A stretch of DNA of 64,000 bases from Pantoea piersonii (GTDB taxonomy: Bacteria > Pseudomonadota > Gammaproteobacteria > Enterobacterales > Enterobacteriaceae). Shown here in pieces: positions 54,200 through 62,515 of the stretch. The notes under the pieces are model-generated. The model made no database searches, had not been told where the DNA came from, and worked only from the letters and a program-made list of their open reading frames with translations. The translations under genes were made by a program, and so were the position numbers. Location of the stretch: NCBI RefSeq assembly GCF_003612015.1, contig NZ_RARB01000003.1, positions 208,023-272,022 on the forward strand, given 5' to 3'. How positions within the stretch are numbered: position 1 is the stretch's first letter; the number at the start of each line of letters is the position of its first letter.

Positions 54200-54757
54200 A
54201 TGAATAATCCGCATCAGGCCAGCCACGTTACGCTGGTGATCACCCACAGCGTGCAGGCGGAGAAACAGCAGGCTTACGAGCAATGGCTGGAGCAGATCAT
54301 GCCGCAGGCGGCGCAATTTCCCGGTCATCTTGGGGTGAATGTATTGCGCCCGGTGCATGGCGAAAGCGTCTACACCGTCCTGATTCGCTTCGACAGCCTC
54401 GATAACCTGTTTAACTGGACGCAATCCGACGCACGCAAGAAGCTGATCGCCGAACTGCCGCTGCTGCTCTCCGGCCCGGAGCATATCGACGTGCGTCCCG
54501 GCGCTGCGTTCTGGTTTACGCCCACCGCTAAGACAGCGCCGCGTCCGGCGAAATGGAAACAGTACTTGCTGACGCTGGGAGTGATTTTCCCTTCAACGCT
54601 GCTGATCCCGCCGCTCTGGAGCACCCTGTTGCCCGCCAGCCACGGTACGCTGTGGGGACATTTTTTAGGTGATGCGACCGTGGTCGCGCTGGTGGTCTGG
54701 CTGTGGATGCCGCTGCTGACGCGTTTACTGAAAAACTGGCTAATCCCGCGTGGATAA
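54200..54757 (+). CDS. Membrane-anchored antibiotic biosynthesis monooxygenase-domain protein
   Basis: Protein of 185 residues: an ABM (ferredoxin-like dimeric) domain at about 8-100 (VTLVITHSVQAEKQQAYEQW, HLGVNVLRPVHG) followed by two C-terminal hydrophobic helices (LLTLGVIFPSTLLIPPLW and TVVALVVWLWMPLLTRLL), the COG3224 layout. ABM domains oxidise quinol-like or aromatic molecules without metal. GGGAGGC precedes the start. Its regulator is probably the divergent LysR. Confidence 0.87.
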   Translation: MNNPHQASHVTLVITHSVQAEKQQAYEQWLEQIMPQAAQFPGHLGVNVLRPVHGESVYTVLIRFDSLDNLFNWTQSDARKKLIAELPLLLSGPEHIDVRPGAAFWFTPTAKTAPRPAKWKQYLLTLGVIFPSTLLIPPLWSTLLPASHGTLWGHFLGDATVVALVVWLWMPLLTRLLKNWLIPRG

Positions 54758-54806
54758 CGGCTCGAGAGAAGAGAGATAAACCGGGGCGGAAGCGACGCCA
54801 GGCAGA

Positions 54807-55751
54807 TTATCCCAGCCCGATACCGTTTTTCCCGTTGCGCTTAATGCGGTACATCGCTTCATCGGCGCGGCTCAGCGCCGCGTTAAACCCTTCATGCGGC
54901 TGCGCCTGCACAATCCCGATAGAAGCGCCGATGGTCGCTGTCCCGTTCTCCAGTTCAAAAGGCGTGAGCGCTGCCTGCAGACAGGCGCGACTCACCTGCG
55001 CCACCCGAGCGTCGTCCTGACCGAACGGCATCAGCAGCACAAACTCATCGCCGCCCAGTCGGCCAGCCAGTACCGGCTCCGGACAAGCGTCGCACAGCCG
55101 CTGGCTGAGCTGGATCAGCAAACGGTCGCCGCTGCGATGGCCGAAGGTGTCATTGACATGTTTGAAATCGTCGAGATCGATAAAGGCGACGCAGAGCGCG
55201 TTCTCCTTGCGCATCTGGCTGTAGGCGTTACGCAAGGCATGGCGGTTGGCGAGCTGCGTCAGCGGATCGTGATTCGCCAGCATCGCCAGCTGCGATTCGT
55301 ACTGTTTCTCTTTGGTCATATCGATATGGGTGCCGGTTACCTTCAGCGGCCTGCCCTGCTCGTCCCATTCGCTGATACGGCCGCGATCCAGTACCCAGGT
55401 CACGCTGCCGTTTTTGGCGATCATCCGGTGCAGTGCCTCATAGTAAGGCGCTTTGCCATCGATATGGTCGTAGAACGCTTTCAGCACCTCTGCGGCATCG
55501 TCAGGATGCAGGCTCTCTTTCCACTCGGAGAAGAGCGCTCTGCTCTCTTTCGGCTGATAGCCCAGCATCGCGCCCCAGCGCCGGTTGAAGATCACCAGCT
55601 TGCCGCTGGGGATATCAAGCTGCCACAGGCAGAGCCCGGTGCCGTCCAGCGCCGCGTCGAGCTTGCTGCGGGCGTCATGCGCTATACGCTTGAGCCGCGC
55701 ATTATGCTTTTTCAAAATCTGTATCTGCTGGCGTAACGCTTCGTCAGACAT
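54807..55751 (-). CDS. Diguanylate cyclase with PAS sensor domain
   Basis: Soluble protein of 314 residues: short coiled-coil lead (1-30), PAS domain (about 30-148, LCLWQLDIPSGKLVIFNRRW, ending VTGTHIDMTKEK) and GGDEF domain from 155. The active site is intact: HDPLTQLANR, FIDLDDFKHVND, and GRLGGDEFVLL (233-237). The RxxD inhibitory site expected just before it is absent (EPVLAGRL). It makes cyclic di-GMP. The gene stands alone and faces away from the MBL gene. Confidence 0.94.
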   Translation of the reverse strand: MSDEALRQQIQILKKHNARLKRIAHDARSKLDAALDGTGLCLWQLDIPSGKLVIFNRRWGAMLGYQPKESRALFSEWKESLHPDDAAEVLKAFYDHIDGKAPYYEALHRMIAKNGSVTWVLDRGRISEWDEQGRPLKVTGTHIDMTKEKQYESQLAMLANHDPLTQLANRHALRNAYSQMRKENALCVAFIDLDDFKHVNDTFGHRSGDRLLIQLSQRLCDACPEPVLAGRLGGDEFVLLMPFGQDDARVAQVSRACLQAALTPFELENGTATIGASIGIVQAQPHEGFNAALSRADEAMYRIKRNGKNGIGLG

Positions 55752-55992
55752 GGCACGCGGACGTTAAGAAATAAGATGTATTTTGCCTGTGCGGATATTC
55801 CTGTAAAGAGAAGCGCTGGAAACATGATGAGCCGCGCTTTATCCGCTTAACCACAAGATTTTATCCGGTTTAAATCGGGCTTTCCGCATACTCAGCGGCA
55901 GCGCGTCATATTTCCCCTCTATGCAGGACGATCGTTTCCCTGCGCGGTCACCGGCTATAGTCAGAGTAAGGTTAACCCTGGAGGAGGTAATA

Positions 55993-56775
55993 ATGAAACT
56001 TTGCGCCACATGCGGCACGTCATATGCCGAGGTCTCGCCGCAGCGCTGCAAAATCTGCGAGGACGAACGGCAGTGGGTGCCCGCCGCCGGGCAGCAGTGG
56101 ATCGATTTCGCCACGCTAACCCGCAGTCATCAGAACAAATGGCAGCAGCTTGAGGCGGGTCTGCTCAGTATTAAAACCGTGCCGAGCTTCGCCATTGGGC
56201 AGCGCGCCCTTTTGCTGCGCAGCAGCGGCGGCAATATTCTCTGGGACTGCATCGCCAGCCTGGATCCCGCCACTATCGCGCTCATCCATGCCCTCGGCGG
56301 TATCTCCGCCATCGCTATCTCGCATCCGCACTACTACACCACCATGCAGGACTGGGCGGCGGAATTTAACGCGCCGATCTATCTGCACGCTGATGATGCC
56401 GAATGGGTGATGCGTGACAGCCCCGCCATTCAGTTCTGGCAGGGCGAGACGCTGCCGTTAAACGAGGAGGTTGATATCGTGCGGCTTGGGGGGCATTTCG
56501 CCGGCGGCAGCGTGCTGCACTGGAAAGCCAACGGCGGCGTAGTGCTGGCAGGCGATATTATTCAGGTCGCGCCGGGGAAGGATGCGGTCTCGTTTATGTG
56601 GAGCTACCCCAATATGCTGCCGCTTTCCGCCGCGACGGTGAGCGAGATGCTGCGCCGCTGCGACGCGCTGACGTTTTCGCGGCTTTACGGCGCGTTTGAA
56701 GGGCAGGATGTGACGCAAGAGGCGAAGGAGGTCGTTATGCGCTCCGGGGCGCGCTATCTGCACTGTCTGGGGTAA
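55993..56775 (+). CDS. MBL-fold protein with N-terminal zinc ribbon, degenerate metal motif
   Basis: Protein of 260 residues. The N-terminus has a Cys4 zinc ribbon (C4, C7, C19, C22 in MKLCATCGTSYAE ... RCKIC), followed by a metallo-beta-lactamase fold: IAISHPHYYTTMQDW, the later His of GGHFAGG and Asp of VLAGDIIQV. The first motif reads HxHYY where most hydrolases have HxHxDH, so a metal ligand is missing and activity may be altered. GGAGGTAATA gives a strong start at 55993. The substrate is unknown. Confidence 0.85.
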   Translation: MKLCATCGTSYAEVSPQRCKICEDERQWVPAAGQQWIDFATLTRSHQNKWQQLEAGLLSIKTVPSFAIGQRALLLRSSGGNILWDCIASLDPATIALIHALGGISAIAISHPHYYTTMQDWAAEFNAPIYLHADDAEWVMRDSPAIQFWQGETLPLNEEVDIVRLGGHFAGGSVLHWKANGGVVLAGDIIQVAPGKDAVSFMWSYPNMLPLSAATVSEMLRRCDALTFSRLYGAFEGQDVTQEAKEVVMRSGARYLHCLG

Positions 56776-56817
56776 TTTTCGCGCCGCCCAAAAAATAAAT
56801 CGTCTGCGCCACTACGC

Positions 56818-56843
56818 AAAAGTAAAACGATCGGTTTACTTTT
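56818..56843. promoter_or_regulatory. TetR operator: 26-base near-perfect palindrome
   Basis: Arms AAAAGTAAA and TTTACTTTT around a CGATCG core; 12 of 13 base pairs match. It ends 6 bases before the tetR-type ATG, so the regulator would block its own operon. Confidence 0.75.
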
Positions 56844-56849
56844 AATGGT

Positions 56850-57374
56850 ATGAACAAACGCGACGATATTTTGCAGGCGGCTGAAAGGCTGTTCTACACC
56901 AACGGTTTTCACGCTACCAGCACCGACCAGCTGTGCCGGGAAGCGGGCGTCTCAACGCGCACGCTTTATCATCACTTTGCCTCGCGCGAAGCGCTGACCC
57001 TCAGCGTGATGGCGGCGCGCCGGGCGCGGTTTTTCGGCGATCTCCTGCCTGCGCAGCATCCGCAGGCGCTGCGACGGCTGTTTGAGACCCTAGGCGAATG
57101 GACGGAACAGTATGGGGCGCAGGGCTGCTTTTTCATCAAAGCCTGGGGCGAATATGCGGAGAAAGAGCCGATGCTGGCGGCACATGCGCTCGACTATCGC
57201 TATGCGCTGCGCCGCTATATCGGCGACTGCGTGCCGGATGAGGGCATGGCGAATGCGGTCTGGATGTTGTTTGAAGGAGCGGTGATCTCGGCGCTAATGC
57301 TGGGGCCGGACGCGGCGAAACACGCGGGCGATGCCGCCGCACGGCTGCTGCTGCCGCGCGAGGAGCAGCCGTGA
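56850..57374 (+). CDS. TetR-family regulator
   Basis: Repressor of 174 residues: N-terminal HTH (DDILQAAERLFYTNGFHATS, then LCREAGVSTRTLYHHFASRE) and a helical ligand domain. Its stop overlaps the following MFS gene (GTGA), and a 26-base palindrome sits just before its start. It is thus an autoregulated repressor of a two-gene efflux operon. No good ribosome-binding site is visible because the palindrome occupies the place. Confidence 0.93.
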   Translation: MNKRDDILQAAERLFYTNGFHATSTDQLCREAGVSTRTLYHHFASREALTLSVMAARRARFFGDLLPAQHPQALRRLFETLGEWTEQYGAQGCFFIKAWGEYAEKEPMLAAHALDYRYALRRYIGDCVPDEGMANAVWMLFEGAVISALMLGPDAAKHAGDAAARLLLPREEQP

Positions 57375-58507
57375 GATCTTCCGTGGCGCTGGGCGTCACC
57401 GGCTTTTCCCTGATTGCCGTTACCTACGGTATGGCGCGCTTTTCATGGGGCCTGATGATGCCTGCGGTAATGCAGGAAATTCCGTTCAGCATCCATCTCG
57501 CCGGGATTGTCACCGCCTGTAGCTATATCTCCTACTGTCTTTCTACCGCCGCCGCGCCCTGGCTGGTGGCGCGCTTTGGTGCCAGAGCCTCGGCTTACCT
57601 CGCCGCGCTCTGCGCCGCTGGCGGCCTGCTGCTGCTCGCCTGCGCTTTTTCGCCGCTGATGCTCGCCGCCGGACTCTTTATCGCCGGGCTGAGCGCGGGC
57701 GTCGCCTCGCCTGCCATCGCCAGCGCGGTCGGCGACACGCTGCCGCCTGCGCAGCAGGAGTCCGCCAATACGGCGATTAATGCCGGTACCAGCGCGGGCA
57801 TTATGCTTTCCGTGCCGGTGCTGCTGATGCTGCCCGGCGGCTGGCGCGCGGCCTGCGTCGCCTTTGCGCTGCTCGCCTTGATCTGTTTGCTTCCGGCGCG
57901 CCGCTATCTGCCCGCCGATCGTCGCGCCCGAGAGCCGGATCGTGCTGGCTGGTGCGATCTGGCGCGGCAAGGATCGCTGATACGTCTGGCGATCGTGGCT
58001 TTTATTAGCGGCTCCGCCAGCGCGGCCTGGTGGAGCTTTGGCCCGGATATGCTGCGTAATCACCTTCACCTGGATGCGCGCGCCAGCAGTCTGCTCTGGC
58101 TGATAAGCGGCGGCGCGGGGATTGCGGGCGCGCTGACCGGTGTAGCGCGACGCGCGCTCAGCCTGGTGCAAATCTATCGTCTGTCGCAAATTTGTATGGC
58201 GCTGCCGCTGCTGCTGCTGGCGAGTCTGGATGGCTTTTCGTGGTGGCTGTTTCCCGCCGTAGCGCTGGGCGGCGCGGGCTACGTGACGCTTTCCGGCGTG
58301 CTGCTGGTCTATGGCGCGGCCGCCACGCCCGCCTCGACGGCATCGGGCGTTGGCATCGCCTTCTTTATGCTGGCGGCCGGACAGGTCGCAGGCTCGGCGC
58401 TGTTTGGCTTAGCCTCTGCCGGACTGGGCGCAAGCGCGGCGTTACTGGGCTTTGCCGCACTGGCGCTGGGGATGGTGGTAGTGCTGCCGGGCGCGCACGA
58501 GCGCTAA
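57371..58507 (+). CDS. MFS transporter (YbfB/YjiJ-like), GTG start
   Basis: Twelve-helix major-facilitator permease of 378 residues, with VTYGMARFSWGLMMPAVMQE at the N-terminus and AGLSAGVASPAIASAVGDTL, as in the YbfB/YjiJ group. It starts with GTG at 57371, sharing GTGA with the tetR stop. Export of a toxic compound that binds the TetR protein is inferred. It converges on the tRNA-Phe terminator. Confidence 0.9.
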   Translation: MRSSVALGVTGFSLIAVTYGMARFSWGLMMPAVMQEIPFSIHLAGIVTACSYISYCLSTAAAPWLVARFGARASAYLAALCAAGGLLLLACAFSPLMLAAGLFIAGLSAGVASPAIASAVGDTLPPAQQESANTAINAGTSAGIMLSVPVLLMLPGGWRAACVAFALLALICLLPARRYLPADRRAREPDRAGWCDLARQGSLIRLAIVAFISGSASAAWWSFGPDMLRNHLHLDARASSLLWLISGGAGIAGALTGVARRALSLVQIYRLSQICMALPLLLLASLDGFSWWLFPAVALGGAGYVTLSGVLLVYGAAATPASTASGVGIAFFMLAAGQVAGSALFGLASAGLGASAALLGFAALALGMVVVLPGAHER

Positions 58508-58528
58508 CTGGGGCGGGTTCCGCACAAA

Positions 58529-58557
58529 AGCAAAAACCCCCGCCGAAGCGAGGGTTT
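58529..58557 (-). terminator. Terminator of the tRNA-Phe gene
   Basis: On the minus strand AAACCCTCGC-TTCG-GCGGGGGTTT followed by TTG, a stem with a UUCG loop, 9 bases beyond the tRNA 3' end. Confidence 0.85.
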
Positions 58558-58565
58558 CAAATTTG

Positions 58566-58641
58566 TGGTGCCCGAACCCGGAATCGAACCAGGGACACGG
58601 GGATTTTCAATCCCCTGCTCTACCGACTGAGCTATTCGGGC
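58566..58641 (-). tRNA. tRNA-Phe (anticodon GAA)
   Basis: 76 bases on the minus strand from GCCCGAATAGCTCAGTCGGT to the encoded CCA. The anticodon GAA is in the loop between GGGGATT and AATCCCC stems; the T arm has GGTTCGAAT. It corresponds to E. coli pheV by neighbourhood (rsmE-speC side), although 35 kb lie between it and speC here. The 3' end of such genes is a common integration site for islands; no integrase is seen. Confidence 0.98.
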
Positions 58642-58651
58642 AACGGGGCGC

Positions 58652-58680
58652 ATTAAACCTTAATGCCCTCACAGCGTCAA
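58652..58680 (-). promoter_or_regulatory. tRNA-Phe promoter
   Basis: Minus strand TTGACG (-35), 17-base spacer, TTTAAT (-10), then GCGCCCCG, a GC-rich discriminator typical of stringently controlled stable-RNA promoters. Confidence 0.85.
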
Positions 58681-58834
58681 ACGCTTTTCATCAAATTGTC
58701 ACTGACTGCTGAGTTTTATAGCAACCCACCGAACGGCTGACAAAAAAACGCGCACTCGCGTGCCGCTGCGCTGACTTATTCACCACTTTTGCCGATAACG
58801 ATAGCGACACTTCATACTCATAATAAGGTGCACC

Positions 58835-60157
58835 ATGTTTTCCACTATTTCATCAGGTCTTCTGTCACGCCTTGCGTGGCAAAAACAAACGCGCCCCTCG
58901 GCGACGCTTAACTCGCTCAACGACGCTATCGCGATGATCGAGTTCACGCCGGAAGGCATCATTCTTAACGCTAACTCGCTGTTTCTCGACCGAATGGGCT
59001 ACGCGCTGAACGAGATTATCGGCCAGCACCACAGCCTGTTCTGTACCGCCGACTTTGTGCAGTCGTCTCAATACCGTGACTTCTGGCTGCGCCTGAAGCG
59101 CGGCGAAAGCTTTAGCGACAAGTACTTACGCCTGGCGAAAAACAGCCGTCCGGTCTGGCTGGAGGCGAACTATGTGCCGGTACGGGACCGCGTCGGTCGC
59201 GTGGTGAAAATCGTTAAGCTCGCCACCGATATTACCGCGCGCATTACCGACGCTCAGGAGCAGCGTGCCATGACTACCGCCATCGATCGCTCGATGGCGG
59301 TTATCACCTTCAACCTCAAGGGCGAGGTGCTGAAGGCGAACGCTAACTTTCTCAACACCATGGGCTATCGCGCCGATGAGGTGATCGGCCTGCCGCATAG
59401 CCGCTTCTGCTCCGAGGAGCTGCGTCAGAGCGCCGAATACAAAGCGTTCTGGGAAAAGCTCAATCGCGGCGAGTTTATCTCCGGCCAGTTCCAGCGCGTG
59501 AATAAACAGGGCCGCACCGTCTGGCTGCGCGCGACTTATAACCCGGTCTTTGATGCAGAGGGCATCCTTTATAAGGTGGTGAAGTTCGCCACCGATGTGA
59601 CGGCGCAGGTCGAGAAAAACCAGCAGGAGCGCGACGCCGCGCAGCAGGCTTATAAGACGGCATTGCAGACCCGCGAGAGCACCCGTCACGGCGCCAGCGT
59701 GATTGAAAATAGCGTGCAGACGATTAACGCGCTGGCGGGCGAGCTGCATGGCATCTCAGACGATATCTCCGATCTCAGCGACTCCTCAGATCGTATCGGC
59801 GAAATTGTCGCCAGCATTCGCCGCATCGCCGATCAGACCAACCTGATCGCGCTTAACGCCGCGGTGGAGGCGGCGCGCGCGGGCGCGCACGGACGTAGCT
59901 TCGCCGTAGTGGCGAATGAGGTACGCACGCTGGCAGCCAATATCAATCAGGCCACCAGCGAGATCGAAAGTCGGATGCAGCAGAATCAACTGCTGGCGAC
60001 CAAAGCGCTGCAGGGCATTGCGTCCAATATGAAGCGTGCCGATGAGGGCGTGGTACTGGCCCAGCAGGCTGGCGACGTCATTAGCGAGCTGCGCGACAGC
60101 TCGTCGGAAGTGGTGCGCGCCATCAGCCACGTCACCGAAACGCTCAGTCAGGCGTAG
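58835..60157 (+). CDS. Soluble PAS-PAS methyl-accepting chemotaxis protein (BdlA-like)
   Basis: Cytosolic receptor of 440 residues without membrane segments: PAS 1 (about 26-137, [20 protein letters not shown], ending KLATDITAR), PAS 2 (about 148-258, KFATDVTAQ) and an MCP signalling domain whose tip reads [19 protein letters not shown]. The layout and size match Pseudomonas BdlA, which triggers biofilm dispersal through c-di-GMP. The PAS domains could bind heme or flavin for redox sensing. A terminator separates it from the sia-like operon that follows. Confidence 0.88.
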   Translation: MFSTISSGLLSRLAWQKQTRPSATLNSLNDAIAMIEFTPEGIILNANSLFLDRMGYALNEIIGQHHSLFCTADFVQSSQYRDFWLRLKRGESFSDKYLRLAKNSRPVWLEANYVPVRDRVGRVVKIVKLATDITARITDAQEQRAMTTAIDRSMAVITFNLKGEVLKANANFLNTMGYRADEVIGLPHSRFCSEELRQSAEYKAFWEKLNRGEFISGQFQRVNKQGRTVWLRATYNPVFDAEGILYKVVKFATDVTAQVEKNQQERDAAQQAYKTALQTRESTRHGASVIENSVQTINALAGELHGISDDISDLSDSSDRIGEIVASIRRIADQTNLIALNAAVEAARAGAHGRSFAVVANEVRTLAANINQATSEIESRMQQNQLLATKALQGIASNMKRADEGVVLAQQAGDVISELRDSSSEVVRAISHVTETLSQA

Positions 60158-60163
60158 TCAGTG

Positions 60164-60186
60164 AAGCCGGCATTTGCCGGCTTTTC
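60164..60186 (+). terminator. Intrinsic terminator after the BdlA-like gene
   Basis: AAGCCGGC-ATTT-GCCGGCTT followed by TT, 6 bases after the stop. Confidence 0.85.
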
Positions 60187-60308
60187 CGCGGGAATTTGCC
60201 TTAGCGCACGATAAACCCACTCTTTTTATCTGCCTTCTTTTTTGACATAAAAGCGTCATCAAGCGCCTTTAATCTAGGATTAATCTTAACCAACCTGTTC
60301 TGGTCATC

Positions 60309-61538
60309 ATGCAGCTGCCCGACAGCCTTTCGGCGATGACGTCCGCCTCCAGCCGCTACAGCGCCCGCGTGCTTTGCATCAGCGTTCCTTTCGTCACGCC
60401 CGATACCGACAACGCCGCGGTGATGGCACTGTTTACGGAGCATAAGGATTTGATTGGCCTGCCGGTGGTGGAAGCGAGCAAGCCCTTCGGCATGATCAAC
60501 CGCCATATTTTTCTGTCGCAGATGGCGCGTCCCTTTTTCCGCGAGCTGTATGACCGAAAAAGCTGCATCGCTTTTATGGACAAGTTTCCACTGGTGATTG
60601 ATATCGACAGCTCGCTGGAGAGCGTCGCGCAGCAGGTAGTGGAAAACGGCGACAAATCGGTTGCGGACGGTTTTATTCTTACCGAGCAAGAGCGCTACGT
60701 CGGCATTGGATTAGGCGTCGATCTGATCCGCCGCGTGTCGGATCTGCAGGCGCAGCAGCATCAGCAGATCCTGCAAAGCATCGACTACGCTCGCGTGATC
60801 CAGGACGCCATGCTGGATCGTTCGACTCGCCTGATGGATCGCATGCTGAACGACTGGTGTCTGCACTGGCAGCCGCGCGACGGCGTCGGCGGCGACTACT
60901 ACGCCTTTCACCGCCACGAGACCGGCTGGATGGCGGTGATTGCCGACTGTACCGGCCACGGCATCCCGGGCGCGTTTATGACGGTCATTTTGCAGTCGGC
61001 GCTGGAGAATGCGATGAAGCAAGGCGATCTCGCCTCGCCCGCCGCTATTTTGCAGGCGCTGAACCACCATATAAAACGAACCCTCGGTCAGCTGAGCGCG
61101 TCGCAGCAAACCTCGCTGTCGAACGACGGCTGCGACGCAATGGTGCTGTCGGTGGATACCGAACAGCATCAGCTGCGCTGGGCCAGCGCACGCACCCAGG
61201 CCTTTCTGCTGGGACAGGTCAGCGACGGCGCCATCTCGCTCAACAGCGATCGCGTCGGCGTCGGCTATACCGATACGCCGGAAGCCTATGCGTGGCGCGA
61301 ATATGTGCTGCCGCTACAGCCCGGCGACATGCTGTTTATCTTTACTGACGGCGTCAGCGATCAGCTCGGCGGCGAACGCAACATTATGTTCGGTAAAAAG
61401 CGCATTCAGCGGCTGCTTACTCAGTATCAGCATCTGCCGATGCCCGAGCTGTCGCAGGCATTTCAGCAGGACTATTTACAGTGGCAGGGTAATCAGGCGC
61501 GTCGCGACGATGTGACCTGGTTCGGCCTGCGTTATTAA
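60309..61538 (+). CDS. SiaA-like PP2C phosphatase with N-terminal CBS pair
   Basis: Cytosolic protein of 409 residues. Residues about 16-145 look like a CBS-domain pair (KDLIGLPVVEASKPFGMINR, then DSSLESVAQQVVENGDKSVA). A helical linker follows (about 145-180), and a SpoIIE-type PP2C phosphatase runs from 185: GGDYYAF with D196, DCTGHGIPGAFM with D213, FTDGVSDQ and RRDDVTWF. As SiaA in Pseudomonas, it should dephosphorylate the SiaC-like protein; but Pseudomonas SiaA is a membrane HAMP sensor, while this one has no membrane segment. First gene of a four-gene operon. Confidence 0.88.
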   Translation: MQLPDSLSAMTSASSRYSARVLCISVPFVTPDTDNAAVMALFTEHKDLIGLPVVEASKPFGMINRHIFLSQMARPFFRELYDRKSCIAFMDKFPLVIDIDSSLESVAQQVVENGDKSVADGFILTEQERYVGIGLGVDLIRRVSDLQAQQHQQILQSIDYARVIQDAMLDRSTRLMDRMLNDWCLHWQPRDGVGGDYYAFHRHETGWMAVIADCTGHGIPGAFMTVILQSALENAMKQGDLASPAAILQALNHHIKRTLGQLSASQQTSLSNDGCDAMVLSVDTEQHQLRWASARTQAFLLGQVSDGAISLNSDRVGVGYTDTPEAYAWREYVLPLQPGDMLFIFTDGVSDQLGGERNIMFGKKRIQRLLTQYQHLPMPELSQAFQQDYLQWQGNQARRDDVTWFGLRY

Positions 61539-61554
61539 CCGCACCGGGAAAAGT

Positions 61555-62118
61555 ATGAACAACGGGTCGTTGAGGGAAGCGCCCTGTGTCGCCGGATCGC
61601 AGAGTCTGGTCGCGCTTCAATACACAGGTTTTTTCTCGCCGCAGAATATTACGGCAATGGGCGAAGTCGTCAGGCTGTTTCTGGAGAATCACGAAGGGTC
61701 CGCCAAAGTGCGCCGCCGCCTCTTCTCCAGCTTTGTTGAAATCGCACAGAATATCCTGCGCTATTCGCAGGACAGCCGCGCCTTGCCGCATCAGGAGCAG
61801 CTTTACCGCTTCGGTTCGGTCTGTCTACGCTATGACGCGGGAAAGTATACGCTGGAAAGCACCAATCTGGTCGATCACGACGCCTGCGATCGGCTGCGTG
61901 ACAATCTGGAATCGCTGCGCGTAATGAGCAGCGAGGAGATTAAACAGGCCTATCGCCATGGTCTGCGCGCGGAAAGCCCCGCCTGGAGCAAAGGCGCCAA
62001 TATCGGTCTGTTAACCCTGGCGCGCGACGTCAGCGAACCGCTGGAGTATGACCTGCGTCCGCTGGAAGCTGGCGAATTCTCCGCTTTCTGGCTTAAGGCC
62101 ACCATCTGTCATGATTAA
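61555..62118 (+). CDS. siaB: SiaB-family protein kinase (DUF6272)
   Basis: Protein of 187 residues of the SiaB family, whose Pseudomonas member phosphorylates SiaC. It has the HATPase-like features SSFVEIAQNILRYSQDSRAL (N-box region) and GANIGLLTLARD (glycine-bearing end). It lies 16 bases after the phosphatase gene and 10 bases before the proposed siaC start. Confidence 0.85.
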   Translation: MNNGSLREAPCVAGSQSLVALQYTGFFSPQNITAMGEVVRLFLENHEGSAKVRRRLFSSFVEIAQNILRYSQDSRALPHQEQLYRFGSVCLRYDAGKYTLESTNLVDHDACDRLRDNLESLRVMSSEEIKQAYRHGLRAESPAWSKGANIGLLTLARDVSEPLEYDLRPLEAGEFSAFWLKATICHD

Positions 62119-62128
62119 AGATCCCTCT

Positions 62129-62515
62129 ATGCAAACCATTCAACTTGCTGCCACCGACTGCACGCCCCACGTCGATTTCGACTTCGACGCGCAGCGTTTT
62201 ACCCTTAAAGGGGAATCCTGGCCGGAGAACGCCGCCGCGTTTTATCGCCCGTTACAGAGCGCGCTGGAGAGCTGGCAGCCGCGCCAGGACGAGCCGGTCA
62301 TCGTGGAGATCGCGCTGAGCTACTTCAACAGCTCCAGCACCAAGATGCTGTTTGGGCTGTTTGACCAGTTCAACCAGCTGGCGCAGCGCGGCAATACCAT
62401 TCTGCTGAACTGGCATTACGACGAGGAAGATGACGTCTCTGAAGAGTTTGGTCAGGAACTGCAGCTCGATTTCGACGCGCTGACGGTGCAGCTGCATGCG
62501 GAAACGCCGCAATGA
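62129..62515 (+). CDS. siaC: SiaC-family phospho-switch protein (DUF1987)
   Basis: Protein of 128 residues of DUF1987, which in its unphosphorylated form binds and activates the diguanylate cyclase SiaD. Start at 62129 is preferred to ATG 62111, because it aligns residue by residue with Pseudomonas SiaC (CTPHV at 11-15). In this numbering the phosphorylated Thr68 of SiaC (YLNTSS) is replaced by S68 (YFNSSSTK), still phosphorylatable. It overlaps siaD by 4 bases. Confidence 0.87.
   Translation: MQTIQLAATDCTPHVDFDFDAQRFTLKGESWPENAAAFYRPLQSALESWQPRQDEPVIVEIALSYFNSSSTKMLFGLFDQFNQLAQRGNTILLNWHYDEEDDVSEEFGQELQLDFDALTVQLHAETPQ

Noticed and set aside
60242..60273. Sigma-70 promoter TTGACA ... TTTAAT before the sia-like operon
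   Set aside because: The -35 is perfect but the spacing to the best -10 is 20 bases, too long to claim.
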